Positions 1 to 10,920 of a stretch of DNA of 64,000 nucleotides are shown in pieces. Location of the stretch: contig PTFA01000363.1 in NCBI GenBank assembly GCA_003342895.1, positions 250,704 to 314,703 of the forward strand. Direction: 5' to 3'. Made by a program: the position numbers and the translations under genes. Each line of letters begins with the position of its first letter. Positions within the stretch are counted from its first letter, which is position 1. Below the pieces are notes generated by a model, which searched no databases, was not told the origin of the DNA, and saw only the letters and a list, made by a program, of their open reading frames with translations. The DNA is from Casuarius casuarius (Eukaryota > Chordata > Aves > Casuariiformes > Casuariidae).

Positions 1-2414
1 TTATATATTAAGGCAAATTAGGATTCCTCTACAATATTAATTTAAAGTTTAGTATTGGCATATCTCTTGTACTAGAAATCTGTTACTTTTGTCATCCCTT
101 TTCATCTCTGTTTCTGTACAATATCCACAAGTATTTTTCATTTGTGGGCTATAAAACATCACAGTTATTCATTACATATGGCATTGGCATACTTGTTATA
201 GCTATCTAATGTGCAGTTCAATACCAAAATACATTTCTCAGTTTAATATACTCCTAATGAATCAAGTAAAATTCAAGTGGTTTGGGGCTTCAGCTGACAC
301 TGTAACTTATTACCCCAGTAATCACATCAGGAGAAGAACTGGCCTGGTGACTGCTGCTCCATGCTCAGGGGGTGCAGGGAAACTCACCATAATATTCTCC
401 GGTTACTTATTACTCTAGGGTTTAAAACTACTTCCAAATTTTAGAAGACGTCTTTACATGTCCATCGATACTACATTTCAGGACAGTTTCTGCTGTGCTA
501 GCCAACCCTGAGCCCCAAATAAACATCCCAAAGTATATATATCCAAAGTAATTGTTTTATCATTTTGCTTCTTTCAAGTATTTTGTGCCAGATCTCATTA
601 GGGACTGGACCAGAACCAGAAATTCCTGACCAGAGAGCGGCTGGGCAGCCTCTCCCTTGCTGAACAGATCGCCGAATGCTTTGACAACCCTCACTTAAAG
701 AGTTCTTCATTCATTCAATAACATTGCCCATACAGACACACCGAAGAAAATGAACAAGATTATAAGCAATACCCAGGCCTAGGCTGCAGGCTTCCCAGCC
801 TCGTCGAGGAGAAAATCTGGACTCTGGGTGTTGCAGAATAATATTATAAAGTTGCCTGCACACACCACAGCTTGCAGTCATTGCACTATAATATTTAAAA
901 CTTAATAACACGTTACTGCAAATGCTTTCTACTGGGAGAAGCCAGTGAAACTATTCACAGCACTATAAAGAGGAGTCCCTAATTATCTTCAGGTCTTACA
1001 AAATGTTACGGCCTAGTACCAAAAATACATATGGACGTGAACAACAACATTTTATGCGCGTAAAGCTACTCAAGGACACAAGATTTTCAGGACCCAGGCT
1101 TATATTCTGCAGTTTGCTGTTTTTGACAACAAAGTGAAGTTTCATTCCAGGAACTGAAATGCATTATTCTCTAGCCTTACTTTTCACTATAGCCTTATTT
1201 TTCAGCCAATACACTATCAAGAGACACTAATAAGAAAGGCCTATTTTATTCTGTTGGGCAAAGAATAAACTCCATTATCCAAGGACGGAATATTTCAGAA
1301 CAAGTCTTAAGACTTTCGGTTCGGATTTTCGGGGAGGGGGGCTGTAGGCATCGAGTATGAGATTAGTGCCTGCAAAAGGCACAGAACACAAGGCTTGCTA
1401 TCAGTCCAGTGGAAACGTCACAGGCAGGTTTTTGACCGTGTAGCAGAAGCTCAGAAGCGGGTCGTCCTGCACTGAACACCTGGCACACCACATGACAGGG
1501 GCAAACCCCATCTAGAGAGCGGGGTGAAGGGAGATACCTCTTCACCGCAGTACCTTGGGGCACTACGGACGGACTGGTGCAACTGACCCTTTGTTAACAG
1601 AAAAAAACCCATTGCAATATGTCCTACTGGGAGAAGAAAACAAGGACAAAGGCTGCAGTACCGCTGTGGAGCAGAGTACTTCAGTCAGTATGCAGCCAGC
1701 TTCACTGATTTGAAGGAATCTGTTTAAGCTGGGTGAGCAAAATCTGTCAATGGGTAGAAGAAACACTATTTCGAGTGCAACCATTTGTAACATGTCTTAA
1801 CTGGCATATTTGCTTTAATGAATAATGTAACATCTTTCATACAAGGACTCTGCAGTTCTGTGTTTTTTGTCCCTATACTATAGATAAGAAAACTGATGCA
1901 CAGAATAAATTCTCTTAATAACAGAGCTTAGACTATATCCATTATCGCAAGGGTCACACCTGCCTGCTACAACCACATGAATGCAACCAGGGCATGAAAC
2001 TAAACGTAAAACACTCACATAGTTAAAGCAAACACCTTTTCTTCAGAACATATTGCACTATAAAACATGAATTAAGAGTAACTCCACATAAATTAAGGGA
2101 AAAGCTCTTTTGAATACTAAAAGATAGAAACTGTGTTTAAACTCACAATTCTTCTGCTACATCAAAGTATGGCCAGGAGGTTCAGTCAACATGTATTTTT
2201 TTTGCAGTCTACACAGCGGCTAAAGACTAGAAAGACTGAAAACACCAAAATGTTGCTGTGGCTGTCTCTCAAAGGGACAGTTAAAGGAGTTCTGAATGAA
2301 TTTCATCTACTACAGGGAAAATATAACCTGAAATGATGAAGTCCAGTAGACTGGGTGCATCCAGGAGCTAGAACACACTCTCACAGGAAACCACTGGATG
2401 TTGAGTTTTGTTGG

Positions 2415-2446
2415 TAGCTATAGTACACAGTAGCTATAGTACACAG
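2415..2446. repeat. Perfect 16-bp tandem duplication
   Basis: TAGCTATAGTACACAG occurs twice head to tail with no mismatch. Two copies only, so a recent replication-slippage duplication is likely and it may vary between individuals. Confidence 0.95.
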
Positions 2447-2491
2447 TTTAAAATAATTGGAAAGTCTCAACTGGAAGAAGTCTTAATTCTT

Positions 2492-2514
2492 AATTTATCT
2501 TTTAAAGATAAATT
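2492..2514. repeat. 11-bp inverted repeat with 1-base centre
   Basis: AATTTATCTTT and AAAGATAAATT flank a single T. Perfect arms, wholly A/T-dominated; a cruciform or chance palindrome with no known role. Confidence 0.9.
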
Positions 2515-3647
2515 GTGTAAATTCTTGTGTAAAGAAACACACATAAACTACCACAAAACAAGAATAAAATAATTTCTCACAGGTTCAAGGCAAAAGACAT
2601 TTCCCCTTAGAGAAAATTTTATAAAAGGCTCCATCTCTTCAATGAAGGCAACAGAATGGAAGGCAACAAAATGTGGCAGGTAAAACCTCTGCATCTCCAA
2701 ACATTATTCAAATTTAAAGAATGAAAATGTTTCATTACAAGATGAGGAAAAAGACATACGTGCTCGAAAGTCACTCAATCCTCCGATTTATATATTATCC
2801 AACTCACAGAATCTGCAGTTTGTCAGTTTGCAGAATGCAAAAAAAAGGGGGTTCCGATCTCATAAACTGGCAAAAAATGGATTGTGTATTGACCTCTTCA
2901 GCTCCGCAGGTACTTGGCACCATTTATCCTTGTTCTCACAGAACCAAACACATCTACCATGAGCGTGATTGCTATGGAGTTTATCAAAATCAGGGGGAAA
3001 AGGCTTCATTTAAACAACTGAGACACCACACTGGTGTAATGTCGATCCTGGCCTAATTCCCTCACCTAGCTGAACACAGAGACTACTGAACGCTATTATC
3101 ATAAACTACTCTGTAGCTGTGGGCACGGCAGAGCTAAAGTATAATAAGGCTGGATTTCTAAAGAATCATTGGGAACTTACATAGTCTTATTAAAAAGCTA
3201 AGAGGAAATGATCTCTTGAGACCTTGTTTATGGGCTGGAGGTTTCTTTCAGCTTCCATAATCATTTGCTGTTGAACTAACACCACTAAAAGTTGTAATAT
3301 AGCATTGCCTTTGCATAGAAGCGTCTAAAGAGACTGCCGTGTCTAAGCAGACACTAAAGGTTGAATTTGTCCTGGCAGTGTATTTTTCACATCCACATTC
3401 ATCAAAAATAACTTCTGACAGAAGGTGTGTGCATAGGAAATAAGCTGTTTTTTCACTAGGCTACAAGAGATTTTGCAGTATCATGTTCATTCATTCATAG
3501 CTAAGTATGCATGTTGGCAAGATCTATGTATGGATTGCATGATTGGGCTGGAGTGCAGACAGAATTTACTCCCCTTCATTAATGTGGATTTGAACATGAC
3601 TAGACCATCTTTCTTCTTCCATCTCCCAATTAAAGGACTCCTTCACC

Positions 3648-3670
3648 ATACTATTTTTAAAAAATAGTAT
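3648..3670. repeat. 11-bp inverted repeat with 1-base centre
   Basis: ATACTATTTTT and AAAAATAGTAT flank one A. The arms are perfect. It is not preceded by a gene, so it is not a bacterial-type terminator. Confidence 0.9.
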
Positions 3671-4389
3671 TAACTTTCTTAAAAAAATGTATCTTGAAGT
3701 AAACTCTTTTTAAATTGTCATTTTAAAGTCTAAAACTCTGGAACCTCTCTCCCATCTGAACTGGGAATTTGAAAAATACAGTCACACTGTCTCCTACTCT
3801 ACATCAGCGTGTCATGCGTACACATTGACAGTCAAGCAAATCTCAGACCTGTTGCTATGGAGGGATAGCTTGTTGCGTATTTTGTTTCAAAAATCAGTGC
3901 AGTATTGTACTTCCAATATGCATCACATCTTCAAAACAGGCGTTGTAACCACAGACCCATTGTGAGGTAAGTTGGTTTTCTGTCTCCTGATTTCTTTTTT
4001 AAATAAATATCAGCATGACCCTACTCTACTACATTAGCGCCAACTCTAAGGAGATCAGTACCTGGCCACTGATCAGGTGACAGGCACCATTTCAAGCAAA
4101 AATAAAAGGCTGTAAGGGAAGATGCACCTGCTTTTTATTTAAGATTTCATATTGCTTCTTCAATGGTTTCTGCTTGCTGACAAGCAAACTTACGACCTAT
4201 GCATCAGCAGCTAGAATTACCTCCTTGTTGGAAGTAGGTATTTGCTGACTTATGTATTTACCATTTGTCACATACACAGGGGAGTTGACAAATATGATCT
4301 TCTTGTTCTTACTTAATAATTTTGTGGAGCAAGAAATGACTCAGTCATTTCTTCTTTACTTAACTTGTTCCTAACTTTGGTAATGTGTC

Positions 4390-4420
4390 AAAAAAAAAAA
4401 AAAACCCAAACCCAAACCCA
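4390..4420. repeat. Poly-A then (CCCAAA)n
   Basis: A run of 15 A is followed by two and a half CCCAAA units. It differs from the vertebrate telomere unit CCCTAA at one position. A poly-A with a short A-rich satellite tail may be the stump of an old retroposed copy, but no body is recognisable on either side. Confidence 0.92.
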
Positions 4421-5224
4421 GCTCACCACTACTTCCCTTCACTAACATACAAAGTCAAAGTGAATTTCCAGCTGGCAAAATGAAATGCAATGTTGATTTG
4501 GAATGCAATATATTTTAAACATTTGGCCTTTAAAGCACAAAATACTTACATTTGAAATACAGTAGGTTTGTCACAAATCAACAAAGCCATATCAAATCAG
4601 GAAATACATGTTGTTAGAGTTGATTAATGCTGACTTTGCAGTTTCCTGATTTTTGTATGTATGTGTCACAGGCCTAACTCTGTGAAAGCAATGCTGCCAA
4701 GTACTTGACTTCCCAAATATGATCTATTTTTAAACAGCTATCCTCTTGTGGAAAGTCTTCCAATTATATTATGTATAACTAAGCTTTCTGATTTTACCTT
4801 CAACTTGACAAAGTGCACCAAAGCCAAAATTTGAGAACTTCCTATTATATTGAAATACATTCCAAGTCTTGCCATTTTCATGCTATTGATAATTGCTGCG
4901 ACAGAAGTCATCAAACACTGAACTCATTCCCTGAAATACAAGTTCCAGAAAGGGCTTGAAGACTTTTTTTCAGTACTGATACAAACTGATTTGTGTGCTT
5001 ACAAATTGTCTATCAGTTGCCTAACATTAGAAGCACAAAATAATGAAACATCTAATATGAGAAACCTTTAATTACGTACCATTTGTTCACTTAAATTCAA
5101 CTTATTGCCTCATCCTCGGTGGCAGTACAGAGCATATAACTATGGAATCCAATTCCATCCACGTGGAGGAAGGCTTATTCTAACCTTATGCTTAAGAGAT
5201 TACTGCACCGATTAGCTCTTCCCA

Positions 5225-5262
5225 AGACTCCTTACCTGCATCTGAAGGAAGGGTAAAGGCAT
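5225..5262 (-). other. Recursive-splice-like junction (minus strand)
   Basis: Read on the minus strand, a pyrimidine tract (CCTTTACCCTTCCTTC) is followed by AGATGCAG and directly by GTAAGG, so an acceptor AG abuts a good donor with no exon between; the junction falls between 5,236 and 5,235. That is the arrangement of ratchet points in very long vertebrate introns. It matters only if the window is inside a gene transcribed on minus. Chance is possible. Confidence 0.2.
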
Positions 5263-7367
5263 GAAAAAGGGGAAAGATATCAAGTGTGCAGAACTTTTCC
5301 AGCCCTATCTCTTGTGTTTCAGGCTGGAATATGAGAGACAAGGACTATAGTGATGAAAAAAATAGGTGCAAAATTTCTTTTACAAGGCCTGATTATGCAA
5401 GGGATAGGTGGAACATTATTCTTGCTGTATAATTTCCTTTGGTGACTGGAACATATTCTGTCATTAAGATTTTCCCCTTAGAGATGAAAAACATTCACAT
5501 TTGTTCCAAACCTGTTTCCACCAAAATCAGACGGAACTTCGTTCTGATTTCAATGAAAATTAAGCTCTTCACAATATGCTTATCTTGCGCTTCGTCCAGT
5601 TGAATGCACAAACACCCTATATGCCCCAGAAGGGGTGTAGGTCAACTATTTCTCTTCCTGGAACATGCCATCACAACTGATGCCAATAAGAAGACTAAGA
5701 GGTAAACGGGAGAGCTGTGCAAGTCTATGTGCCCTTAGAAAGAGCAGCTGAAAGGGGAGAAGAGATCCCAGAATGGAAGAGGAAAAAGGCAATAAGAAAA
5801 TAAATGATAATTTCAAGGTTCTAGTAGTTTAATATAAGCTAAACAAATGATAGAACAAATCACAAGTATATTTAAATGATTTCAGACTGAAACCTCCTCT
5901 GTTAAGTATTTTATCTCAACAGTGTACCTATCGTACTTATTTTGAATCTCAAAATTTATTACGCTAAAAATTCCAGGAATAAACCCAAGCATCATGTAAT
6001 TCAATGAGTTTCTGCAGTACAGCAAAATATGATGTTGATGTATTCTCCTTGAGAAACGATGAGTAAAAATCTTAATGGCATTACATGGATCCAATCTAGC
6101 TGAACTGGAACAGTTGTACAACACTTTATTATATCCTAATTGGTAACATCAAATGCTGGTGTGGAAAATTCCCTCCCAGAAAGTGGAACACACCTCAAGG
6201 ATAGACAGAATATACATTTTTATGTTACAAGATTCTTGGCTGCTATCTAAACAACAAAGCAAATGTTGCAGATTTCCACAATGTGCTTCCAAAGAATTCC
6301 AGTTTTCAAAGAATGCTGACAAATATACAAGCTGTAGTTAACCAACAAGTTCATGACAAAACTGTCAGACCAGTCTTTCCTTTGAGATGCCTGGATTTTG
6401 AATAACTATAGCAGGTAATTTTTATGTGAAGACCTCACAAATACCTTTGAGGCCAAGGTGTGGTTGCCCAGAAGTTCCAAAAATTACACTGTTAGGTCAT
6501 GAATCAAGAAAGCTCTTTAATAACTGCAAAATTAATAACCCAAATAAATATGTTTTATTCTGATCTTCAAAGTCAGACTCTGGACATGGAGGCACCCAAC
6601 AAAGGAAACTCTTTTTGAGAACACTCCAGCCCAGTAAGGAAGGTATGCGTTACAGAGCCTGCCCAGAAGGACACCTGGGCAGTTTTGAATTCTGCAGAAG
6701 CTTTGTAACGCTTCAGAGAAATACCCATATATTCTCAGTGTCCAACTGTGGTGTAGTGTAAGATAAAACAACTGCTACAATGTCTTAGAAAGTTAAAGCA
6801 CTTTGTTATAGACCACAGCAATTTGTGTTTAAAAGGCGTAACATCCTGATATTACATGACTCTCTGTCAAGCTATTCGGATACTGGAAAGGTCAAATAAA
6901 TTCTAGCATTGAGTTATACACCTCTTACAGCCCATGGATTCAAATGGAATTAAAGGGGTGTAATTTAGGATAACATTAGCTCTATCATGGCCTCTCAAAT
7001 TGTATGAGGATAATCAGTATCAGATGGGTATACACATCTGTTGTATGCATATGAATATGTTTTTTTTTAATATACATCATTTTTGTGCATGTAATGTAGG
7101 CCTCTATCGGTTCAAGAAACAATTCTAAGTTTACCTGTGCTAGCTAGTTCCCTGTATCTCTGTTAATAATATTCACGTTAATCCCAGGAGACAGTCCTTC
7201 CCACACGCCACACACTCAAGGGATTGTCAACCACAGTGCTCCAAACATACGGAGAACTCATTTTGTCCATAGGAGGGAGTCTTTGCCCAGTGTACACTGC
7301 ACAGCAGCTATTACACAGTTAAAGGCTTATGAAACTCAAGTCTTCTTTAACCTCAGAGAAATCAAAA

Positions 7368-7390
7368 GAAGAAAGAAAGAAAGAAAGAAA
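7368..7390. repeat. (GAAA)n microsatellite
   Basis: About five to six perfect GAAA units on the plus strand. Confidence 0.95.
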
Positions 7391-7700
7391 CAGGAGGCAA
7401 CTCTACAGTAAAAAGCAGAATTCTTTATTTTTTCTCACTAGGCTCAACAGACGCAAGTTCTGCCTGACTCTCTTAATCTCCCCAGTTGCTCCATTTTCCC
7501 TTTAATCTTTTGTAATTGCAATACTGACAGTCCTTCTTGCTTCCAGTAAACTGCACCTTGCATCTCACATGCTACCCAGAACAGATGGATAAGAAGATCA
7601 AAAATGAAGGCAGAAGGCCCCCCTACTCCCAGAAAACGGTCACAGAGCTATCTGGACCTTACATGTATGTCCATAATAAGCACTTTTGAAGTGCCAGGAG

Positions 7701-7718
7701 ATTAATTATATAATTAAT
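7701..7718. repeat. 18-bp perfect palindrome
   Basis: ATTAATTATATAATTAAT is fully self-complementary and contains four overlapping ATTA/TAAT homeodomain cores. Chance in AT-rich DNA is plausible. Confidence 0.9.
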
Positions 7719-8099
7719 GAAAGTCTGGACATTAAATGAGTTCATTTTGTTCTTCTCCTCATTGGGTGTAACAGAAATTTGAGATTTCCTCTCAAATTAT
7801 TAATTAGTATTTCTAATGGGGAACATGCTTTTCCCAGGCGAGGGAAGCTGCACAGCACTGTGCTCAAAGCCCAGCAAGGCCGCTGCGTAACAAACTCCCA
7901 GGGGAGCTGAAGGGAGAAATGTCGCTGCCAGAACCAAAGCAGTGGTGAGACCTACAGCCAGTTCATTGCAACAGGTTTACATGATACTTTTCTGGAAAAA
8001 GCTGGACATCGGCTGAAGTTCACTAATACTATGGTTGGGGGTAATGTGTGCAAAGGACATGCTCTGGCTTTACGGTCCCCGGCTGTATGCAAACGAGTG

Positions 8100-8240
8100 C
8101 GGATTGCACTTCAAGAGACCTCGGTTCAGTCCCTGCTTGCCGCTGGCTCCGGGGTCAGTGAGCAGAGCAGGAAAGTCAGTTAATTTCACTGTGTCTCATT
8201 TCTCCAGCTGCAAAATGGGGATACAAAGCTCCTGCTTTTT
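8100..8240 (+). mobile_element. MIR-type core-SINE fragment
   Basis: A degraded mammalian-wide-interspersed-repeat-like (core-SINE) copy. The tRNA-derived part keeps a B-box-like ACCTCGGTTCAGTCCCTG at 8,118-8,135, followed by a diverged section and then the diagnostic core phrase GTGTCTCATTTCTCCAGCTGCAAAATGGGG at 8,191-8,220 (family form: CTCAGTTTCCCCATCTGTAAAATGGGG). These old SINEs are tRNA-derived, non-autonomous and were active before mammals and sauropsids split, so a low-copy presence in a bird or reptile is expected. Edges are approximate and the 3' third of the element is not recognisable. Confidence 0.75.
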
Positions 8241-8329
8241 TAGGGGTGGAGGGGGAAAATGACATAAGAAAATATTTAAAGATGAGAAATGGAAATCCTT
8301 CCCTGAAACTAAGTTAATACACTTTCAGG

Positions 8330-8390
8330 AAAAAAAAAAAAAGGAAGCTCTTATCATTAAGCAAAAGAAATCAGTGTATATATATATATA
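8330..8390. repeat. Poly-A run and (TA)n
   Basis: A run of 13 A at 8,330-8,342 lies about 90 bases after the MIR fragment, and a (TA)7 run follows at 8,377-8,390. The A run is too far from the SINE to be its tail with confidence. Confidence 0.9.
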
Positions 8391-10359
8391 TTTTCCAGCA
8401 AAAACTATGTGGTTTATGGAAAAAATATTTGTAATAAAAAAAAGAAATGAATGGCAAATTTCAACCACTTCTACTCATTAGCGTTACTGACAAGTTCAAG
8501 GATTTGAAAAAATAAATCTATAATCCTGATTTAGTCTTTGTCTCACATGCAGGCTGCAGTTTCATGAGCAACTTAACCTTATTTACTGCTACTGAGAGCA
8601 GCAGTCCTGCCCTCTGTGTTGTCCGTGATCATGTTTCCAGCTCCCTTGTTTGTGCTGGCATCAGTGCTTGGGCAGCTGTGCAGCTGGACTGAAAATTAAT
8701 CTGACAAAAAAAAAAGATTTTTTTTCAGCTGAAGCAGCTCACTGAACAGACAAGCTAGCGCTGACACAGAGAGGGACAACGATGAATAGCTGAAGGATAA
8801 AGCAGAGGGAGGGACAACCTCTTTCAGTAACACCAGGGACTTAAATAGGCTTAAATCAATCATGAAACCACTTCCTCAGTCTTATATCCAATGGCCATAT
8901 GATCTTTTTACATCTTTGGTGGGGGAGCAAATCTTCACATAGACAGAAGGCTGACAAGTCACTTCCCACAGGTCCCATCTGTGCAAATGTAGTACATGCA
9001 AGGCTATTCCAGACAGTTTGGCCTGGGATAAAACGGAGGTAAGCGACACAGCGTGTACCATGGGGCCGGACTCTGGCCATGGTCAGGCACCACAGCAGCA
9101 TCTCAGGTGCAGCGCTTATGTCCCTTTTGGTAAGATGCATTTTTACTTAGCAGAAGATTTAGGATAACCCACTATTTTAAAGTGGGTTTTAAAGTTTTTA
9201 AAGTTTTAAAGTTTACCACATGGGGAAAAAAGATCTTCTTGAACTCAAATTAATACAGTAAAAGGGATCATACCCCTGAATACATTAGAAAAAAAGAAAA
9301 TGTTTTGAATCCATAATTTGCCCAGGGAAATCCGGAAAAGTAACATTCTAAGAGTAACATTTCGAATATCCTTCCAAGGGATTCCCACTATTACAATTAC
9401 AGTATTCCTAGCATTTTTCCCTTCTATGGGCCTTTGACAGAGTACTGATTTCAATACAAATACTAATATCTTCAAGATAATCTCACACTTTATTTTAAAA
9501 AGACTTACTTTTCCTGAAAAGTCAGTTTTCATAATACATGTTTTGGTCCTAGATGACAAATGTCATAGAAAAATGTTTATTATTTCTCAGTCTCTGATAA
9601 GAACTTAAAATAAGTCTCTAGTGACATTACCTGCATATTCTTTGCAGAATTATAAAGCATTCTGTAGCAGAAGTGCTAGAGAAAGTAGAGTATCATTTCA
9701 TTAAAAGTCAAAACATAATTCAGTAATATCTTAAACTTTAATTTTTAACAATGTCAGTACCACGTTTATACTTGAGTCTTGTGTTGATTACATTTCTAAT
9801 ATTCTTATAAATAAGAGCAATATCTTCATGTGATTTAAAAAACACCAACAGCTGAAAGGAATCTTCTCTGTACTTGTGCTTAAATCAATTAAATAGATCC
9901 AGATCTTAGGAAAGTTCTCTAATTATACTTCAATTATTACCCAAGCTTTAAAAAAGACAAATAGAAAGAGAAAGAAAAAAGCTTCAAGTTATCAGGTGCC
10001 TCATCTTCCTTGTTATTACTTAGAATATGCAATGTTAAAAGATATATGTTAAAAGGCACCAAATAATGAGCTCTTCATTTATGCCAAGTGAGCTGATCAT
10101 TTTCTTATGATGAAAGTATTTTTCTGAGCAGTAACACTTACTTAAACAGAAATATTAACAATCTTCTTCTCTGGCTAATTAAAAGCACTCCTTCTGATTA
10201 AACATGAATCTGAACAATGTTTTCCATCCCTATCCCTCCCCATTCCATTATAAATCAGTGCTCTTGAGTTGAGGCTCTTGTTTTAAGGACTGTCCCTACA
10301 CTAATTTTATTTTTATTATTTTAAGAGTTCTTAAAAATATCAGTCAAGTGAAACATGAT
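8391..10359. other. Unique non-coding DNA
   Basis: Includes an A10/T8 inverted pair near 8,706-8,725 flanked by CAGCTG E-boxes on both sides (8,679 and 8,726). Minus frames of 94 and 104 codons at 8,856-9,140 and 9,245-9,559 show no known domain. Nothing else is recognisable. Confidence 0.7.
9166..9214. repeat. Hairpin plus TTTTAAAG-type short repeats
   Basis: AACCCACT (9,166-9,173) and AGTGGGTT (9,181-9,188) form a perfect 8-bp stem with a 7-base loop, and the right arm runs into four imperfect copies of TTTTAAAG. Slippage repeat; no function seen. Confidence 0.85.
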
Positions 10360-10505
10360 TTGGTCTTTGCATGAAGGCATAATAGGCATTTGTCAATTTA
10401 TTGTTTCTAACGGTTTAATGAATGACCACTTCCATAAAGTAAAATAAATAACATTTTGTGTTATTGCTGAATAGTCATGCGGGCCATTTGTTAATTGGGA
10501 GGAAA
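10360..10505. other. AT-rich segment resembling a conserved non-coding element
   Basis: Unique, repeat-free, AT-rich sequence with several factor-like sites: ATTTATTGTTTC (SOX-like), GGTTTAATGAATGACC (homeodomain-like) and GTTAATTGGG. It abuts CpG-island-like block 1. This texture, evenly mixed words with no mononucleotide runs, is typical of vertebrate conserved elements, but conservation cannot be judged from one sequence. Confidence 0.25.
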
Positions 10506-10509
10506 TTAG

Positions 10510-10920
10510 CTGACTCCGTTCACGATGTGCGCGCTCTTCTCAGACCTCACATAACAATTTGTCCTGCGGCTCAGAGAGCCGAGGCGTATGACAAAGACTA
10601 GTTGGGGCAGACTTTCACGAAGCCTCCATACATCACGCTTGCTTTGCAGCTCCTCTGACCCGTAAATAGATGGTGCTCCGATGGTGATAGTTTTGCGACA
10701 GCCAGGGCAGCTGCCTGGCAACTCAGCAGTGGATGTTAGTTTTCCCTCGATGCTGGCGGCGCTGCCCGACACACCACCACGCCAAGTGGTGGCTCGCAGG
10801 GTGGCCGGCGGCCCCAGCAGCCCGGGAGCAGGGAGCAGTGACCAAACACCCCGCTCTCCTTCGCCCTTCCCCTGCTCCAGACTGCTGGCTTGCGCGTTCG
10901 GCAGCGGCAAGAAGCTTTTA
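10510..10920. promoter_or_regulatory. CpG-island-like block 1
   Basis: A sharp local rise in GC and CpG within otherwise AT-rich DNA. By hand I count about 27 CpG dinucleotides in roughly 410 bases, 15 of them in 10,748-10,916, which gives an observed/expected ratio near 0.8 by rough estimate. Inside it lie the self-complementary E-box GGCAGCTGCC at 10,706-10,715 and an adjoining GCCTGGCAAC that matches the right half of an RFX X-box. No TATA box or convincing coding exon is visible; overlapping open frames on both strands (134 codons minus at 10,506-10,910; 96 codons plus at 10,681-10,971) are what GC-rich, stop-poor sequence gives by default. In vertebrates such short islands usually mark a promoter (often of a non-coding RNA) or an enhancer. 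It directly follows an AT-rich conserved-looking segment. Function is inferred only. Confidence 0.5.

Larger units (their letters stand above)
1..4389. other. Unique non-coding DNA
   Basis: No gene or recognisable transposon. Slightly GC-richer patches lie at 600-830 and 1,310-1,590 without splice or codon signal. A GTTGCTATGG word at 3,851-3,860 matches the left half and centre of an RFX X-box. A 111-codon plus frame at 2,721-3,056 has no family resemblance. Confidence 0.7.
4421..8099. other. Unique non-coding DNA
   Basis: AT-rich and repeat-poor. Conserved-element-like texture at about 4,550-4,900. Open frames at 5,882-6,124 and 6,532-6,771 (minus) are short and unrecognised. Confidence 0.7.

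Noticed and set aside
5882..6124. Minus frame with GFIPGIF, slightly like a small membrane proteolipid
   Set aside because: The resemblance covers about six residues and the rest of the family pattern is absent.
7608..7632. CTCF-like core on minus (AGTAGGGGGG-C)
   Set aside because: One G too many in the core spacing and flanks do not fit the consensus.
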